From NCBI GenBank assembly GCA_019638355.1, contig JAHBTY010000001.1:1240001-1304000 (forward strand): 64,000 nucleotides of DNA, read 5' to 3'. The notes beneath the pieces are model-generated. The model worked only from the letters and a program-made list of their open reading frames with translations, did no database searches and was not told where the DNA came from. The position numbers and the translations under genes are program-made. The stretch comes from Cyclobacteriaceae bacterium. GTDB taxonomy: Bacteria; Bacteroidota; Bacteroidia; Cytophagales; Cyclobacteriaceae. Positions 1-8,464 of this stretch are shown piece after piece (the stretch's first letter is position 1; each line of letters starts with the position of its first letter).

Positions 1-1396
1 CATTCTGAAAACTTAAAATGGCAGAACGATCCATTCCCCAATCCCACACGGGTTGTGCCGTTGGCATTGCCACAGCTGCGGTTCTTTCTTCAAACACATT
101 TTCGAAAAACGGATTTTTGAAATCCGGTTTATCCAATGGCATACGGGCCGCAGTTTCTGTTTTGGTAAGGGCAGGTAACGTGAGCACATTTTGGTATGAT
201 CTTACATCGGGTTCGGTACCCGGAAACACCAACAACACACCCTGGTTATCGAGATACTGACGCAAGGCAGTGCCCAATGCCTGGTCAATGCTGTTAATGC
301 CATTTAATACCAGCAGATTTGCATCCGCGAAAGCGCTGTAATCTACATTGGCGGTGGTATAACTTTTAAGATCGAACAATTGCTTGTTGCCATACACTTG
401 CTCCACATGGGTAATGCCGGGTTGCGATTTAAGTTCAACCACCCGTAAACGACCCGCATAATTCAGTGTGAAGAAAAATTCATTATCGAAGCTTACCGGA
501 AAATCGCTGAAGCTGAAAACTGCTTTGTTGTTGCCTTGCAGCCCGCCAGAAAGATCGAATGAAGTCTCTGCTGAACTATTGGGTTGGATGGTTACCGATG
601 AAGTTGCCGCCTGCACACCATTAATCGCTAACCGCAATACCAACCCTTCAATTGCTTTAGAACCGCTGTTGCGTAAACGAACTTGAATGGAATTTTTTTC
701 GCCCCCGATTATAAACGGATTGGTGAGATACACGGAATCGACATACACATTGGAGATGGCGTTGAATTCAACCGGCACCAGCCGGATATTCCAGGCCGAA
801 TCTAAAACCAATGGTTCACCAAAAGTTGATTGTTGAAAATCTGAAATCCAGAAAACAGTATTGTTGGCATCGCCAATGCGTTTGATAATTTCATTAGCCG
901 TGCGGGCAGTAGATGAAAACCGGATCTGCGAAAGCTGATCGAGAATTTCCGCTTTTGATTTGAATGAGTTGGAGAACGGTGCAAAATCGTTGGTGAGTAG
1001 TTTAAACCGGGTTTCGGCCGGAAACAGTTCTGCAATCTCGCGCACGTAGGCAATGGCGGCATCTAACCCGCGCGTTTTCTCCTGTACTGGGGCCGACATA
1101 CTGTACGAGTTATCGAGGTAGATTACCAAGCTGCGCTGCGAAGTAAGTTGTTCGCGGGCCGGCAAAAAGGGTTGGGCAAAAGCCAGCACCAGAAAAAGTA
1201 AAAACAACAACCGCGAAGCGAGGATGAGGTAGCGTTTCAGTTTGCGTTTTTGGGTGGTTTCCTGCTTTACTTGTTTGAGGAAGCGGGTATTCGAAAAAAA
1301 GATGCGGGTGGTGCGTCTGAAATTAAACAGGTGAATGATGATGGGTATGGCCAGCGCAGCAAGCGCCCAAAGAAACTGCGGATAGTTAAAACTCAT
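1..1396 (-). CDS. BatA-type membrane protein with VWA-like domain (partial, 3' end off window)
   Basis: The gene starts at 1396 (ATG) and is still open at base 1, so its C-terminus is missing. The N-terminus has the paired membrane segments typical of the BatA/aerotolerance N-terminal domain: residues about 7-24 (PQFLWALAALAIPIIIHLF) and 55-76, joined by a basic linker containing FRRTTRIFFSN. A VWA-like fold follows, with the metal-site motif DNSYSM at residues 95-100 (strand SLVIYLDNS). In this family the N-terminal module anchors the protein in the inner membrane with the VWA part in the periplasm. Bacteroidota encode many such proteins of unknown partner, and the exact role cannot be told. 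Family assignment is firm; function is only inferred. Confidence 0.8.
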   Translation of the reverse strand, partial: MSFNYPQFLWALAALAIPIIIHLFNFRRTTRIFFSNTRFLKQVKQETTQKRKLKRYLILASRLLFLLFLVLAFAQPFLPAREQLTSQRSLVIYLDNSYSMSAPVQEKTRGLDAAIAYVREIAELFPAETRFKLLTNDFAPFSNSFKSKAEILDQLSQIRFSSTARTANEIIKRIGDANNTVFWISDFQQSTFGEPLVLDSAWNIRLVPVEFNAISNVYVDSVYLTNPFIIGGEKNSIQVRLRNSGSKAIEGLVLRLAINGVQAATSSVTIQPNSSAETSFDLSGGLQGNNKAVFSFSDFPVSFDNEFFFTLNYAGRLRVVELKSQPGITHVEQVYGNKQLFDLKSYTTANVDYSAFADANLLVLNGINSIDQALGTALRQYLDNQGVLLVFPGTEPDVRSYQNVLTLPALTKTETAARMPLDKPDFKNPFFENVFEERTAAVAMPTAQPVWDWGMDRSAILSFQN

Positions 1397-1480
1397 CAGC
1401 GTAAAAATAAGGAAACTGTGGGGTTATTAACGCAGGGTTGGATGGGGTGTTGTGGCTAATGTATGGGCGGTTTTTATAGA

Positions 1481-2374
1481 TTATCTATTTTCTTGATTTG
1501 GTTCGATGTGAATAAGTACGTGGCCGAGTTGAGGAATCTCGCGCCTGAGGGTGTCTTTAAGTTTGTGAGCAATGTCGTGGCCGGCCTTTACCGAAATAGT
1601 GGCATCAACTTTAGCGTGCAAATCAACATGGTAAATCATTCCGGCTTTTCGGATAAAGCATTTCTCAGTGGCTATTACACCATCTACTGTTAAGGCTACT
1701 TTACGGATGTTTGCCACAAGATCATCATACACATGCTCGTCCATAATTTCGCCCAGTGCAGGCCGAAAAATTTTATAGCTGTTGTATAAAATAAATATTG
1801 AAGCAAAGAGCGCAGCCCAATCATCGGCTGCCTCATACCCATCGCCAAAGTATAACGCAATAGATATTCCAATAAAAGCTGCCACCGAAGTAACGGCATC
1901 GCTGCGATGGTGCCAGGCATCGGCTTTAAGCGATGTGCTGTTGGTTTGCAAAGCCTTGCGCATAACAAGTTGGTAAGAAATTTCCTTCCAGATAATAATA
2001 GGCGCCAACACAAAAAGGGTAAAAGGCTTTGGCAACTCGTGCGGTGTGTGGATGTTCACAATACTTTCGTGCGCAATAATTACTGCCGAGATAACCAGAA
2101 AGGCTACAACTATAAATGTAATCAGCGGCTCCAGCCGACCGTGGCCGTACGGATGATTTTCATCCGCTGGTTTATGGGCAATTTTAAGTCCGAATAAAAC
2201 CAGCAAAGACGAAAAGATATCGGCTGTTGATTCGATTGCATCGGCAATCATAGCGTATGAATTACCAAAATAACCCGTAAGCCATTTTATAACGGCCAGT
2301 AAAGTATTGCCGACAATACTAAAGTACGTTGCTTTAACTGCAGTTTGTTGATTGGATGGGGCAGTTGAGGGCAT
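1481..2374 (-). CDS. Cation diffusion facilitator (CDF) family transporter
   Basis: A 297-residue protein of the usual CDF length, expected to export Zn2+, Fe2+ or similar divalent cations from the cytoplasm in exchange for protons. Several membrane helices fill residues 15-185. Metal-site motifs are visible: ADAIESTAD in TM2 (residues 44-52) and HRSD in TM5 (156-159). HPYGHGRLEPL (about 74-84) is the conserved cytoplasmic loop. The C-terminal 90 residues, with repeated His and Asp, match the cytoplasmic dimerisation domain. The substrate cannot be read from the sequence. The gene stands between the BatA-like gene and a toxin-antitoxin pair, all on the minus strand, with no obvious functional link. 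Confidence 0.9.
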   Translation of the reverse strand: MPSTAPSNQQTAVKATYFSIVGNTLLAVIKWLTGYFGNSYAMIADAIESTADIFSSLLVLFGLKIAHKPADENHPYGHGRLEPLITFIVVAFLVISAVIIAHESIVNIHTPHELPKPFTLFVLAPIIIWKEISYQLVMRKALQTNSTSLKADAWHHRSDAVTSVAAFIGISIALYFGDGYEAADDWAALFASIFILYNSYKIFRPALGEIMDEHVYDDLVANIRKVALTVDGVIATEKCFIRKAGMIYHVDLHAKVDATISVKAGHDIAHKLKDTLRREIPQLGHVLIHIEPNQENR

Positions 2375-2389
2375 TAGTTAAATTAGTTC

Positions 2390-2734
2390 TTAATCAAGAT
2401 CCAACACAATCTTTAAATTCTCCTTCATCTTTAAGGATGTGTTTGTATCCGCAACTCCTACCTTTTTGATCAAACGTTTATTATCAATAGCTCTTACCTG
2501 ATCAATCAAAATATCACAATCCTCTTTAAGTCCTGACTTCGATTTTCGGAGATGAACCCGCAATATTTCTGCCTCAGGTTTTACGTTTGTTGTAATCGGG
2601 CACACGATGGTGGAAGGATGTTCTGTATTGAGTAAATCTGTTTGAACAACAATAACTGGTCTGATTTTTCCGGTTTCAGTACCCATGCGTGGATTAAGGT
2701 CGGCAATCCAGATTTCAAACTGCTTAATCTTCAT
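2390..2734 (-). CDS. MazF/PemK-family toxin
   Basis: About 114 residues, the usual size for a MazF-type ribonuclease toxin. These cut mRNA at short motifs and are neutralised by a partner antitoxin. The N-terminus (FEIWIADLNPRMGTETGKIRPVIVV) has the conserved strand and the G-x-E-x-x-K-x-RP turn of the family; CPITT follows in the middle. I chose the ATG at 2734 (MKIKQFEIW) because it fits the family start; an in-frame ATG at 2749 would add five residues. The start lies inside the 3' end of the antitoxin gene, an overlap that suggests translational coupling. Confidence 0.88.
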   Translation of the reverse strand: MKIKQFEIWIADLNPRMGTETGKIRPVIVVQTDLLNTEHPSTIVCPITTNVKPEAEILRVHLRKSKSGLKEDCDILIDQVRAIDNKRLIKKVGVADTNTSLKMKENLKIVLDLD

Positions 2735-2954
2735 TATGAAGTTTTTCAAATTCGGCCAGAATCTCTAATGAATCACTGGCCACCATTTTCGACTCTTTGC
2801 TTAATTGTTTTGAAAGTAGTCTTCGTTTGTGAAGTCGGTTATAGAATTCGATAGCCTCGTTGATATACCTGTTTCGGTTCGTATTAACTTTCAAGACGAT
2901 TTTTTCTGTTTCCTGAAAAATTTCGTCCTCTAATTTTAATGAAAGATTTTTCAT
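2724..2954 (-). CDS. Ribbon-helix-helix-type antitoxin of the MazF pair
   Basis: A 76-residue protein starting at 2954 (MKNLSLKLEDEIF). The N-terminal beta strand followed by two helices (LSLKLEDEIFQETEKIVLKVNTNRNRYINEAIEFYNR) is the pattern of a ribbon-helix-helix DNA-binding domain, and the charged tail would wrap the toxin. It lies directly upstream of the MazF-type gene and overlaps it by 11 bases, the standard antitoxin-first order. Such antitoxins normally repress their own promoter; a candidate operator lies just upstream. An earlier in-frame start at 3044 would run through the ssb terminator and is unlikely. Confidence 0.82.
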   Translation of the reverse strand: MKNLSLKLEDEIFQETEKIVLKVNTNRNRYINEAIEFYNRLHKRRLLSKQLSKESKMVASDSLEILAEFEKLHNED

Positions 2955-2969
2955 ACTATTTGTTTCACC

Positions 2970-2996
2970 AAAGGTATATACTTTTTTGATATACTT
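2970..2996 (-). promoter_or_regulatory. Possible operator of the toxin-antitoxin pair
   Basis: AT-rich sequence 16 bases or more upstream of the antitoxin ATG holds two near-inverted TATATAC-like halves around a T6 run. It is placed as expected for antitoxin autorepression, but the repeat is imperfect and short, so this is a weak call. Confidence 0.3.
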
Positions 2997-3028
2997 ATAA
3001 AAAAAGCCCCGGCTTTCACCGAGGCTTT
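2996..3028 (-). terminator. Rho-independent terminator after ssb
   Basis: On the minus strand a hairpin with arms AAAGCC (3023-3028) and GGCTTT (3003-3008), extended inward by a few pairs, is followed by a run of seven T. It sits 25 bases after the ssb stop codon and separates ssb from the antitoxin gene. Confidence 0.8.
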
Positions 3029-3052
3029 CCCTAAACCAAATCATTAAAAATT

Positions 3053-3391
3053 TTACTTCTGCTTGGCACCCAGCATCGCCAGGTCGTTTACATTAATTTC
3101 AGTAACGTAGCGCTTCTCGCCTTTGTCGGTTTCGTACTCGCGGTGGGTTAGTTTGCCTTCCACGGCAACTTCGGCACCCTTCTTTAAATACTGGCCCGCA
3201 ACCTCGGCCAGTTTGCCCCAAATCACCACGTTGTGCCATTGCGTGTCATCCACTTTTTCGCCTTTGGCATTTTTGTAACTGTCGGTAGTAGCAATGCTAA
3301 ACGAAGCCTTCTTCCTGTCGCCAAAAGTTTTCACTTCAGGGTCTTTACCTAACCGTCCGATTAACTTCACGCTGTTTCTCACACTTGTCAT
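3053..3391 (-). CDS. ssb: Single-stranded DNA-binding protein, short form
   Basis: A 112-residue OB-fold SSB. The start (SVRNSVKLIGRLGKDPEVKTF) and the middle (WHNVVIWGKLAEVAGQYLKKGAEVAVEGKLTHREY) are canonical for bacterial SSB. The protein ends almost directly after the OB fold (AMLGAKQK). It lacks the long flexible linker and the acidic DDDIPF-like tip by which the main SSB recruits repair and replication partners. Short SSBs of this kind are common as extra copies in Bacteroidota, so this may not be the main replicative SSB. The gene is transcribed away from a zinc-ribbon gene across a region with phased repeats. Confidence 0.92.
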   Translation of the reverse strand: MTSVRNSVKLIGRLGKDPEVKTFGDRKKASFSIATTDSYKNAKGEKVDDTQWHNVVIWGKLAEVAGQYLKKGAEVAVEGKLTHREYETDKGEKRYVTEINVNDLAMLGAKQK

Positions 3392-3491
3392 AATTGTAGT
3401 ATTTAATTGTTAAACATTTATTTTTCTGATGCTGCAACCGGTGTTTGTGCCGATTGATGATGCAAAGGTGTGGTGGTCTCCAAACGTTAGT

Positions 3492-3544
3492 CGTTTATTA
3501 ATCAATTAGTTTCGTTTATATTCGTTTATAAACGTTTATAAACG
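3492..3544. promoter_or_regulatory. Helically phased CGTTTATA repeats between ssb and the zinc-ribbon gene
   Basis: Three copies of CGTTTATA start at 3513, 3523 and 3533, exactly 10 bases apart, and a related CGTTTATT starts at 3492. The overlap of copies makes two palindromes CGTTTATAAACG (3523-3534 and 3533-3544). Spacing of one helical turn in a divergent promoter region is what a cooperatively binding regulator would use. The binding protein is unknown; the neighbouring zinc-ribbon protein is one candidate. Confidence 0.6.
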
Positions 3545-3574
3545 GCTACGAAATCCCCTAAAAACGCTGAAATC

Positions 3575-3958
3575 ATGGCAAAAATTCAGGAAAAGGTGTG
3601 CTTGGAGTGCGGTGGAAAAATTAGCGGCCGGGCCGACAAAAAATTTTGTTCAGACCAGTGCCGGGTTACCTACAACAACAAATTGAACCGGGACGAGACT
3701 ACCTACATGAATAACGTTACCAATATTTTGCGCAAAAACCGCAGGGTGTTGCTGGAGTTAAATACCACCGGCAAAACCAGAGTTAATCGCGATAAGCTAA
3801 ACGATAAAGGCTTTGACTTTAATTACTTTACAAGTCAATACAAAACCAAAGATGGCGCTGTTTATAACTTTTGCTACGAACAAGGCTATTTGCCATTAGA
3901 GAATAACTGGTACCTTTTGGTGGTAAAAGGCGAATCACCCAAATCACAACCCCAATGA
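3575..3958 (+). CDS. Small protein with N-terminal zinc-ribbon-like motif
   Basis: A 127-residue protein of unknown function. Residues about 9-30 hold two cysteine pairs (CLECGG and CSDQC) spaced as in a short zinc ribbon, followed by [13 protein letters not shown]. The middle ([14 protein letters not shown]) is basic and helical and could contact nucleic acid. Similar small zinc-ribbon proteins occur in Bacteroidota, but I know no function for them. The stop codon overlaps the start of the SDR gene (ATGA), so the two are probably co-transcribed. It is divergent from ssb across phased repeats, so a role in DNA metabolism or in controlling that promoter is possible but unproven. Confidence 0.65.
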   Translation: MAKIQEKVCLECGGKISGRADKKFCSDQCRVTYNNKLNRDETTYMNNVTNILRKNRRVLLELNTTGKTRVNRDKLNDKGFDFNYFTSQYKTKDGAVYNFCYEQGYLPLENNWYLLVVKGESPKSQPQ

Positions 3959-4704
3959 GCTGGACCCTGCAAGGAAAAAAAGTTTTAGTAACCGGAGGCA
4001 CCAAAGGTATTGGCCTTGCCATTACGCGCGAGTTTCTGGAACTCGGTGCCGAAGTGTTAGTAGTAGCCCGTAATACCAAAACCATTCAAGGCAAAGTAAA
4101 ACACTCGGCCAATTTGTTTACCTACGAAGGTGATTTAAACAAGACATCTTTTCGCAACGACCTTGTGAAAAGAATTTCAGAGAACTGGGGCAAGCTGGAT
4201 GTGTTGGTGAACAACGTAGGCACTAACCTGCGCAAAAAATTTGTTGACTATTCTGAAAGTGAAATCCGCGAGTTGTTTGAAACCAATTTGTTTAGCATGA
4301 TGCAACTGACACACGCATGTTATCCGCTGTTACAGAAATCAAGCAACGCCAGTGTGGTGAACATGGCTTCCGTAGCTGGTTCTACCGATGTGCAAAGTGG
4401 CCCGCCTTACGGGATGACAAAAGCAGCCATTATTCAGTTTACCAAACATCTGGCTGCTGAGTGGAGTGTATACCACATTCGCGTTAACGCAATTTCACCG
4501 TGGTACATTGAAACACCACTAACCGAACCTGTACTTTCCAACCCGGAACGACTTACTAAAATTCTGGATCGCACCCCCATGGGCCGCGTGGGCAAACCCG
4601 AAGAAGTAGCCAGCCTGGCTGCGTACCTGGCAATGGATAAAAGCAGCTACATTACCGGACAAAATATTGCCGTGGATGGTGGCTTTAGTGTGAAAGGACT
4701 TTAA
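3955..4704 (+). CDS. SDR-family oxidoreductase (tropinone reductase-like)
   Basis: A 249-residue classical short-chain dehydrogenase/reductase. The Rossmann nucleotide motif TGGTKGIG lies at residues 13-20, NNVG at 86-89, the catalytic Ser at 139 (NMAS) and YGMTK with Tyr152 and Lys156. The C-terminal [12 protein letters not shown] is standard. The Arg at 39 in VVARN suggests NADP(H) preference. The substrate is unknown; overall it resembles tropinone-reductase-like members. It overlaps the upstream zinc-ribbon gene by four bases. Confidence 0.9.
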   Translation: MSWTLQGKKVLVTGGTKGIGLAITREFLELGAEVLVVARNTKTIQGKVKHSANLFTYEGDLNKTSFRNDLVKRISENWGKLDVLVNNVGTNLRKKFVDYSESEIRELFETNLFSMMQLTHACYPLLQKSSNASVVNMASVAGSTDVQSGPPYGMTKAAIIQFTKHLAAEWSVYHIRVNAISPWYIETPLTEPVLSNPERLTKILDRTPMGRVGKPEEVASLAAYLAMDKSSYITGQNIAVDGGFSVKGL

Positions 4705-4772
4705 GATTGTGGGATTAGTGATTCTTGATTTAAGATTTGCGATTGATCACACCAGGAATAAACATCAATACC

Positions 4773-6029
4773 ATGAAATACATACTCGCTTTGCTTTTGA
4801 CTACGATTTGTTTCGGTTCATTTACGCAAACCCTTACTCCTGGCAAACCCGAACAAGCGGGCCTGTCTCCGGAAAGATTACAACGCGTAGATCAAATGGT
4901 TACCGGCTTTGTTACCAACGGACAAATACCCGGAGCGGTAGTGCTGATTGCGCGCCATGGAAAAATAGTATATCACAAAGCATATGGCTATAGTAATCTC
5001 GAAAACAAAACTCCACTAAAACCCAACGATATCTTTCGCATTGCTTCTCAATCAAAAGCCATTACCAGCCTGGCGGTGATGATGTTGTTTGAAGAAGGAA
5101 AATTTTTGTTGGACGAGCCAGTATCCAAATACATTCCAGAGTTTAAAAATCCACGTGTGTTGGTAAACTTCAACGAAAAAGATTCGAGCTACTTTACGGA
5201 GCCGGCTAAAAGTGAACCCACCATTCGCCAGTTGTTAACGCATACTTCGGGTATCGATTATGCCGGCATAGGAAGTAAAGAAGGAAAAGCCATCTTCGCT
5301 AAAGCGGGTGTACCCAGTGGCATTGGCAATCATGAAGGTGTGTTGGCCGACAAAATGAAAACCCTGGCTAAGCTTCCGCTGAAACATCATCCGGGTGAAC
5401 GCTACACGTATGGATTAAATACCGATGTACTCGGATACCTGGTGGAAATCTGGTCGGGTATGTCGTTAGATCAGTTTTTTAAAACCAGAATTTTTACTCC
5501 GCTGGGTATGAACGATACGTACTTCTACCTGCCAGCCGAAAAGCATAACCGGTTGGTAACACTTTACGAAGCCCGCGATGGTAAACTCGCAAAACCAACA
5601 GGTAAAATTTACGATGGCGTTTCACCTGAATATCCAACACTGGCAGGCACGTATTATTCCGGTGGGGCCGGATTGTCTTCTACTGTAGAAGATTATGCAA
5701 AGTTTTTGCAGTTGTTTTTAAATGGTGGTGTGTACAATGGCAAACGTTTACTCAGTCGCAAAACAGTTGAGTTAATGCTTACCAGCCAGGTTCAGCCACC
5801 GCTTACCAATCAAATTGGCTTAGGCTTTGGATTAGAAACGGTGGCAAATGATTATCAATCTATTTTTTCCATTGGAAGTTTTTCGTGGGGCGGTGCATTT
5901 AATACACATTATTGGGCCGACCCTAAAGAAAAATTAGTAGGGTTGATTTTTACCAATATGTATAACTCACCTGTGTGGGCTATTGGCGATAAGTTTAAGA
6001 TCGCCACTTATCAGGCTATTGCCGATTAA
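4773..6029 (+). CDS. Secreted serine hydrolase, class C beta-lactamase family
   Basis: 418 residues counted from the ATG at 4773, which gives a proper signal peptide (MKYILALLLTTICFGSFTQ); an upstream in-frame ATG at 4737 would spoil it. The catalytic SxxK motif is SQSK at residues 92-95 (FRIASQSKAITSL), and YGLN in the middle is the expected YxN element. Proteins of this family hydrolyse peptide or ester bonds in the periplasm; many Bacteroidota members are esterases or D-aminopeptidases, not true beta-lactamases. The substrate cannot be inferred. Confidence 0.87.
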   Translation: MKYILALLLTTICFGSFTQTLTPGKPEQAGLSPERLQRVDQMVTGFVTNGQIPGAVVLIARHGKIVYHKAYGYSNLENKTPLKPNDIFRIASQSKAITSLAVMMLFEEGKFLLDEPVSKYIPEFKNPRVLVNFNEKDSSYFTEPAKSEPTIRQLLTHTSGIDYAGIGSKEGKAIFAKAGVPSGIGNHEGVLADKMKTLAKLPLKHHPGERYTYGLNTDVLGYLVEIWSGMSLDQFFKTRIFTPLGMNDTYFYLPAEKHNRLVTLYEARDGKLAKPTGKIYDGVSPEYPTLAGTYYSGGAGLSSTVEDYAKFLQLFLNGGVYNGKRLLSRKTVELMLTSQVQPPLTNQIGLGFGLETVANDYQSIFSIGSFSWGGAFNTHYWADPKEKLVGLIFTNMYNSPVWAIGDKFKIATYQAIAD

Positions 6030-6050
6030 GGAATCATAACCAATTGAAAC

Positions 6051-6106
6051 GTTGTTGCAGCAACCGCGCATTTTTATGTAGCTGCGTTGCAACAACTTTA
6101 GTTTTT
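6051..6106 (+). terminator. Probable terminator or hairpin after the serine hydrolase
   Basis: GTTGTTGC (6051-6058) pairs with GCAACAAC (6089-6096), followed by TTTAGTTTTT. A second near-perfect hairpin (TGTAGTTGC with GCTACTACA, 6123-6144) lies just before the next gene. The long loop makes the terminator call moderate. Confidence 0.4.
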
Positions 6107-6152
6107 GATGAATTATTTTTGATGTAGTTGCTCCTGCTACTACATTGCTTGC

Positions 6153-6803
6153 ATGGATTCCATAGCCTTAAATTCAGTAGAAGAAAAAAAGTGGTATGAT
6201 CTCGCGTTGATTCTCGGCATCTTCACCATTGTCTATAATCTAACCGAAGGCATAATAGCTACGTGGTTTGGCTTTGAAGACGAAACGCTGGCTTTGTTTG
6301 GTTTTGGTGTTGATAGCTTTATCGAAATGATTTCCGGAATCGGAATTGTATCGATGGTGTTGCGTATTAAAAAAAATCCGCATAGCAACCGTAGCGAGTT
6401 TGAGCGCACTGCTTTAAGAATCACCGGATACTCTTTTTATGTATTATCAGCCGGATTAGTTATTTCGTCAGCATTGGTTATCTACCTCGGTAAAAAGCCA
6501 GAAACTACTTTTTGGGGCGTGGTGGTTTCCCTTATCTCAATTGTAGTTATGTTATTTTTGATTTATGGAAAAATCAAAACAGGAAAAATATTAAAGTCAG
6601 ATGCAATACTGGCCGATGCCAATTGTACAAAAGTTTGTATTTACATGTCAGTAGTATTATTGGCTTCCAGTGCCATCTATGAATACACCGGCTTTGCTTA
6701 CGCTGATGCGTTAGGAACGTTGGGCCTCGCCTGGTTTTCTTTTAAAGAAGGAAAAGAATGTTTTGAGAAAGCTGCCAACAAGCACTGCGGGTGCGATCAC
6801 TGA
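6153..6803 (+). CDS. CDF-like membrane protein without cytoplasmic domain
   Basis: A 216-residue integral membrane protein with about six hydrophobic segments. The region ALFGFGVDSFIEMISGIGIV (about 48-67) matches the second helix of cation diffusion facilitators, with an Asp and a Glu in metal-site positions, and KSDAILADANCTKVC (about 150-164) resembles the fifth helix. The C-terminal cytoplasmic domain of true CDF exporters is absent, and the protein ends in a short Cys/His tail (HCGCDH) that may bind metal. It is probably a divergent cation transporter. The 3' end overlaps the convergent SemiSWEET gene by seven bases. Confidence 0.7.
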   Translation: MDSIALNSVEEKKWYDLALILGIFTIVYNLTEGIIATWFGFEDETLALFGFGVDSFIEMISGIGIVSMVLRIKKNPHSNRSEFERTALRITGYSFYVLSAGLVISSALVIYLGKKPETTFWGVVVSLISIVVMLFLIYGKIKTGKILKSDAILADANCTKVCIYMSVVLLASSAIYEYTGFAYADALGTLGLAWFSFKEGKECFEKAANKHCGCDH

Positions 6804-7075
6804 TCTTTAAAGCGCAGCTTAAAGAATAAAATAATCAAGGCCAGCATTAGCGTAATAATGTTCCAGAGAATTACCGGCAACTCATTAATCATAAAGCCGT
6901 AAATCATCCACAAAAAAACCCCAGCACAAAAAAGAGAAAACATCACCAACGAAAGATCGCGGGCTGATTTACTACGCCAGGTTTTTACAACTTGCGGAAT
7001 AAAGGCCACAGTGGTCAGAAATCCTGCCACTAACCCTAAAATTTTTGCAGCGTCCACGAAAATACTTTTTAACAA
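6797..7075 (-). CDS. SemiSWEET-type sugar transporter
   Basis: A 92-residue protein with three membrane helices, the size of a bacterial SemiSWEET half-transporter that dimerises to move sugars across the inner membrane. Helix 1 (LGLVAGFLTTVAFIPQVVKTW) carries the PQ motif, followed by the typical RSKSARDLSLVMFS stretch, and helix 3 holds the conserved Asn (ILWNIITLM). It is convergent with the CDF-like gene and overlaps it at the 3' end. The sugar is not predictable. Confidence 0.85.
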   Translation of the reverse strand: MLKSIFVDAAKILGLVAGFLTTVAFIPQVVKTWRSKSARDLSLVMFSLFCAGVFLWMIYGFMINELPVILWNIITLMLALIILFFKLRFKDQ

Positions 7076-7105
7076 AAGTACTACTCCTGCTTACCTTCGC
7101 AAGGT

Positions 7106-7534
7106 ATGAAAGCACAAATACTGGAGGCCACCACGTTGCATGCCGAAGCAATAACCCAACTGCTTATTCAGATGGGCTATCCCGATCAGGTTGAAGTGGT
7201 GGCACAACGCATAGAAGAAAATCAGCGGTCAGGCTATAAAATTTTTGTAGCTGAAATTGAGAAGCAAATAGTTGGATTTATATCTGTACACACCTACACC
7301 TATCTGCATGCTGCAGGTTTAATGGGCCGCATCATGACCTTTTGTGTGGATGAGGCCACACGTAATACCGGCATCGGCACTCAGTTGTTAACACATGCCG
7401 AAAACTACCTGGTTAACCAGGGTTGCATAAAAATTGAACTGAATTGTAACAACAGGCGTACCGAAACACATCAGTTTTATAAACAGCGTGGCTATACTCA
7501 AACCAGTTTACACTTTGTAAAGAAATTGATCTGA
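7106..7534 (+). CDS. GNAT-family N-acetyltransferase
   Basis: A 142-residue single-domain GNAT. The acetyl-CoA pyrophosphate loop is ATRNTGIGTQLL (about 94-105, R-x-x-G-x-G), after the strand GRIMTFCVDE. The C-terminal ETHQFYKQRGYTQTSLHFVKKL is the usual last part of the fold. The acceptor amine is unknown. It is divergent from SemiSWEET, and its stop is two bases from the convergent ABC permease gene. Confidence 0.88.
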   Translation: MKAQILEATTLHAEAITQLLIQMGYPDQVEVVAQRIEENQRSGYKIFVAEIEKQIVGFISVHTYTYLHAAGLMGRIMTFCVDEATRNTGIGTQLLTHAENYLVNQGCIKIELNCNNRRTETHQFYKQRGYTQTSLHFVKKLI

Positions 7535-7536
7535 AA

Positions 7537-8355
7537 TTAAATATCAGACTTCTTTAATTTAAGATAAGAAAAATAATTGAAAAGGAATGTCCAGCCCGCT
7601 GCAATCAATACGGCAGTAATGGAAACATAATCTTGTATTTCCTGCAAGGCATAGCGGGTAAATGGAAGCGGAACGAGATTGGTGATGGATTCTAAAGGAA
7701 AAAATTGTTGCAACCACCCAATCTGGCCCGACCAATTTTCTCTGAAAAGATTTACTTTAATTATAACTTCAATCATGTGCGATAGCATGAGCAATACAAT
7801 GGTTAATCCTGAGCGTTGCACTAATACACCTAACATTAATGCATAGGAAAGAAAGGCAAATATTTCTAAAAAGTATGCCAGGAAAAACTCTGCACCCAAA
7901 AAGAAAAACTCCCATTCAATTTTTGGTGTATAAATAAAACCGGTCAGCAGTGCGATGGAAAGAATCATAGCTACACTTACTAAACTAAGCATTACGTTGG
8001 TAAAAATTTTAGATTGTAAAAATTCCCACCGGCTTAGCCCGTCAATTACATTCTGACGCAGCGTACGGTATTGATATTCGTTGGTGATGGAGATAACCAC
8101 CATTACGGCCAACACAATTTTAAACAAACCACTAATCCAGATCAGGTTTTGCCAGATATCTGGGAAATGATACAACGGAATTCGGTTGATATTAATCGAA
8201 GCACCAAACTCTGAACTTTTATTGGCAATCCATTTTAAAATTTCCATACCACTGGCAGTGGTAAATCCTAAGGTTAAAAAATACAAGCCGCAGATTACCC
8301 AAAAGGTTCTGTAGCTGGTCATCTTCTTTAAATCTATCTTTAATAGGTGAAGCAT
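7537..8355 (-). CDS. ABC-2 type transporter permease
   Basis: A 272-residue membrane protein with about six helices and the layout of ABC-2 permeases: an N-terminal cytoplasmic helix and TM1, a periplasmic segment (SSEFGASININRIPLYHF), and four to five further helices. The segment NEYQYRTLRQNVIDGLSRWEFLQSK is the conserved cytoplasmic stretch of the family. It lies downstream of the ATPase gene, on the same strand, across a 109-base gap of degenerate repeat. The two most likely form one exporter of unknown substrate. Confidence 0.87.
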   Translation of the reverse strand: MLHLLKIDLKKMTSYRTFWVICGLYFLTLGFTTASGMEILKWIANKSSEFGASININRIPLYHFPDIWQNLIWISGLFKIVLAVMVVISITNEYQYRTLRQNVIDGLSRWEFLQSKIFTNVMLSLVSVAMILSIALLTGFIYTPKIEWEFFFLGAEFFLAYFLEIFAFLSYALMLGVLVQRSGLTIVLLMLSHMIEVIIKVNLFRENWSGQIGWLQQFFPLESITNLVPLPFTRYALQEIQDYVSITAVLIAAGWTFLFNYFSYLKLKKSDI

Positions 8356-8464
8356 GAAATTCGGATTTAAGATTTTAAAAATTTCGGATTGATGACGCTA
8401 GGCTCGTAATAATTTTATCCATTTCGAAATTTCAAACTTGAAATCCGAAATTCTAAATTCGAAA
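8356..8464. repeat. Degenerate simple-word repeat between ABC genes
   Basis: The gap is built from variants of GAAATTTC, TCCGAAATT and ATTTCGAAAT in both orientations, forming several small dyads. No gene is visible. Similar word-repeat gaps with other vocabularies recur between other minus-strand genes of the window. Confidence 0.55.

Noticed and set aside
3492..3544. CRISPR or plasmid-type iteron array
   Set aside because: Too few and too short repeats without spacers, and no replication initiator gene nearby; a divergent-promoter operator fits better.
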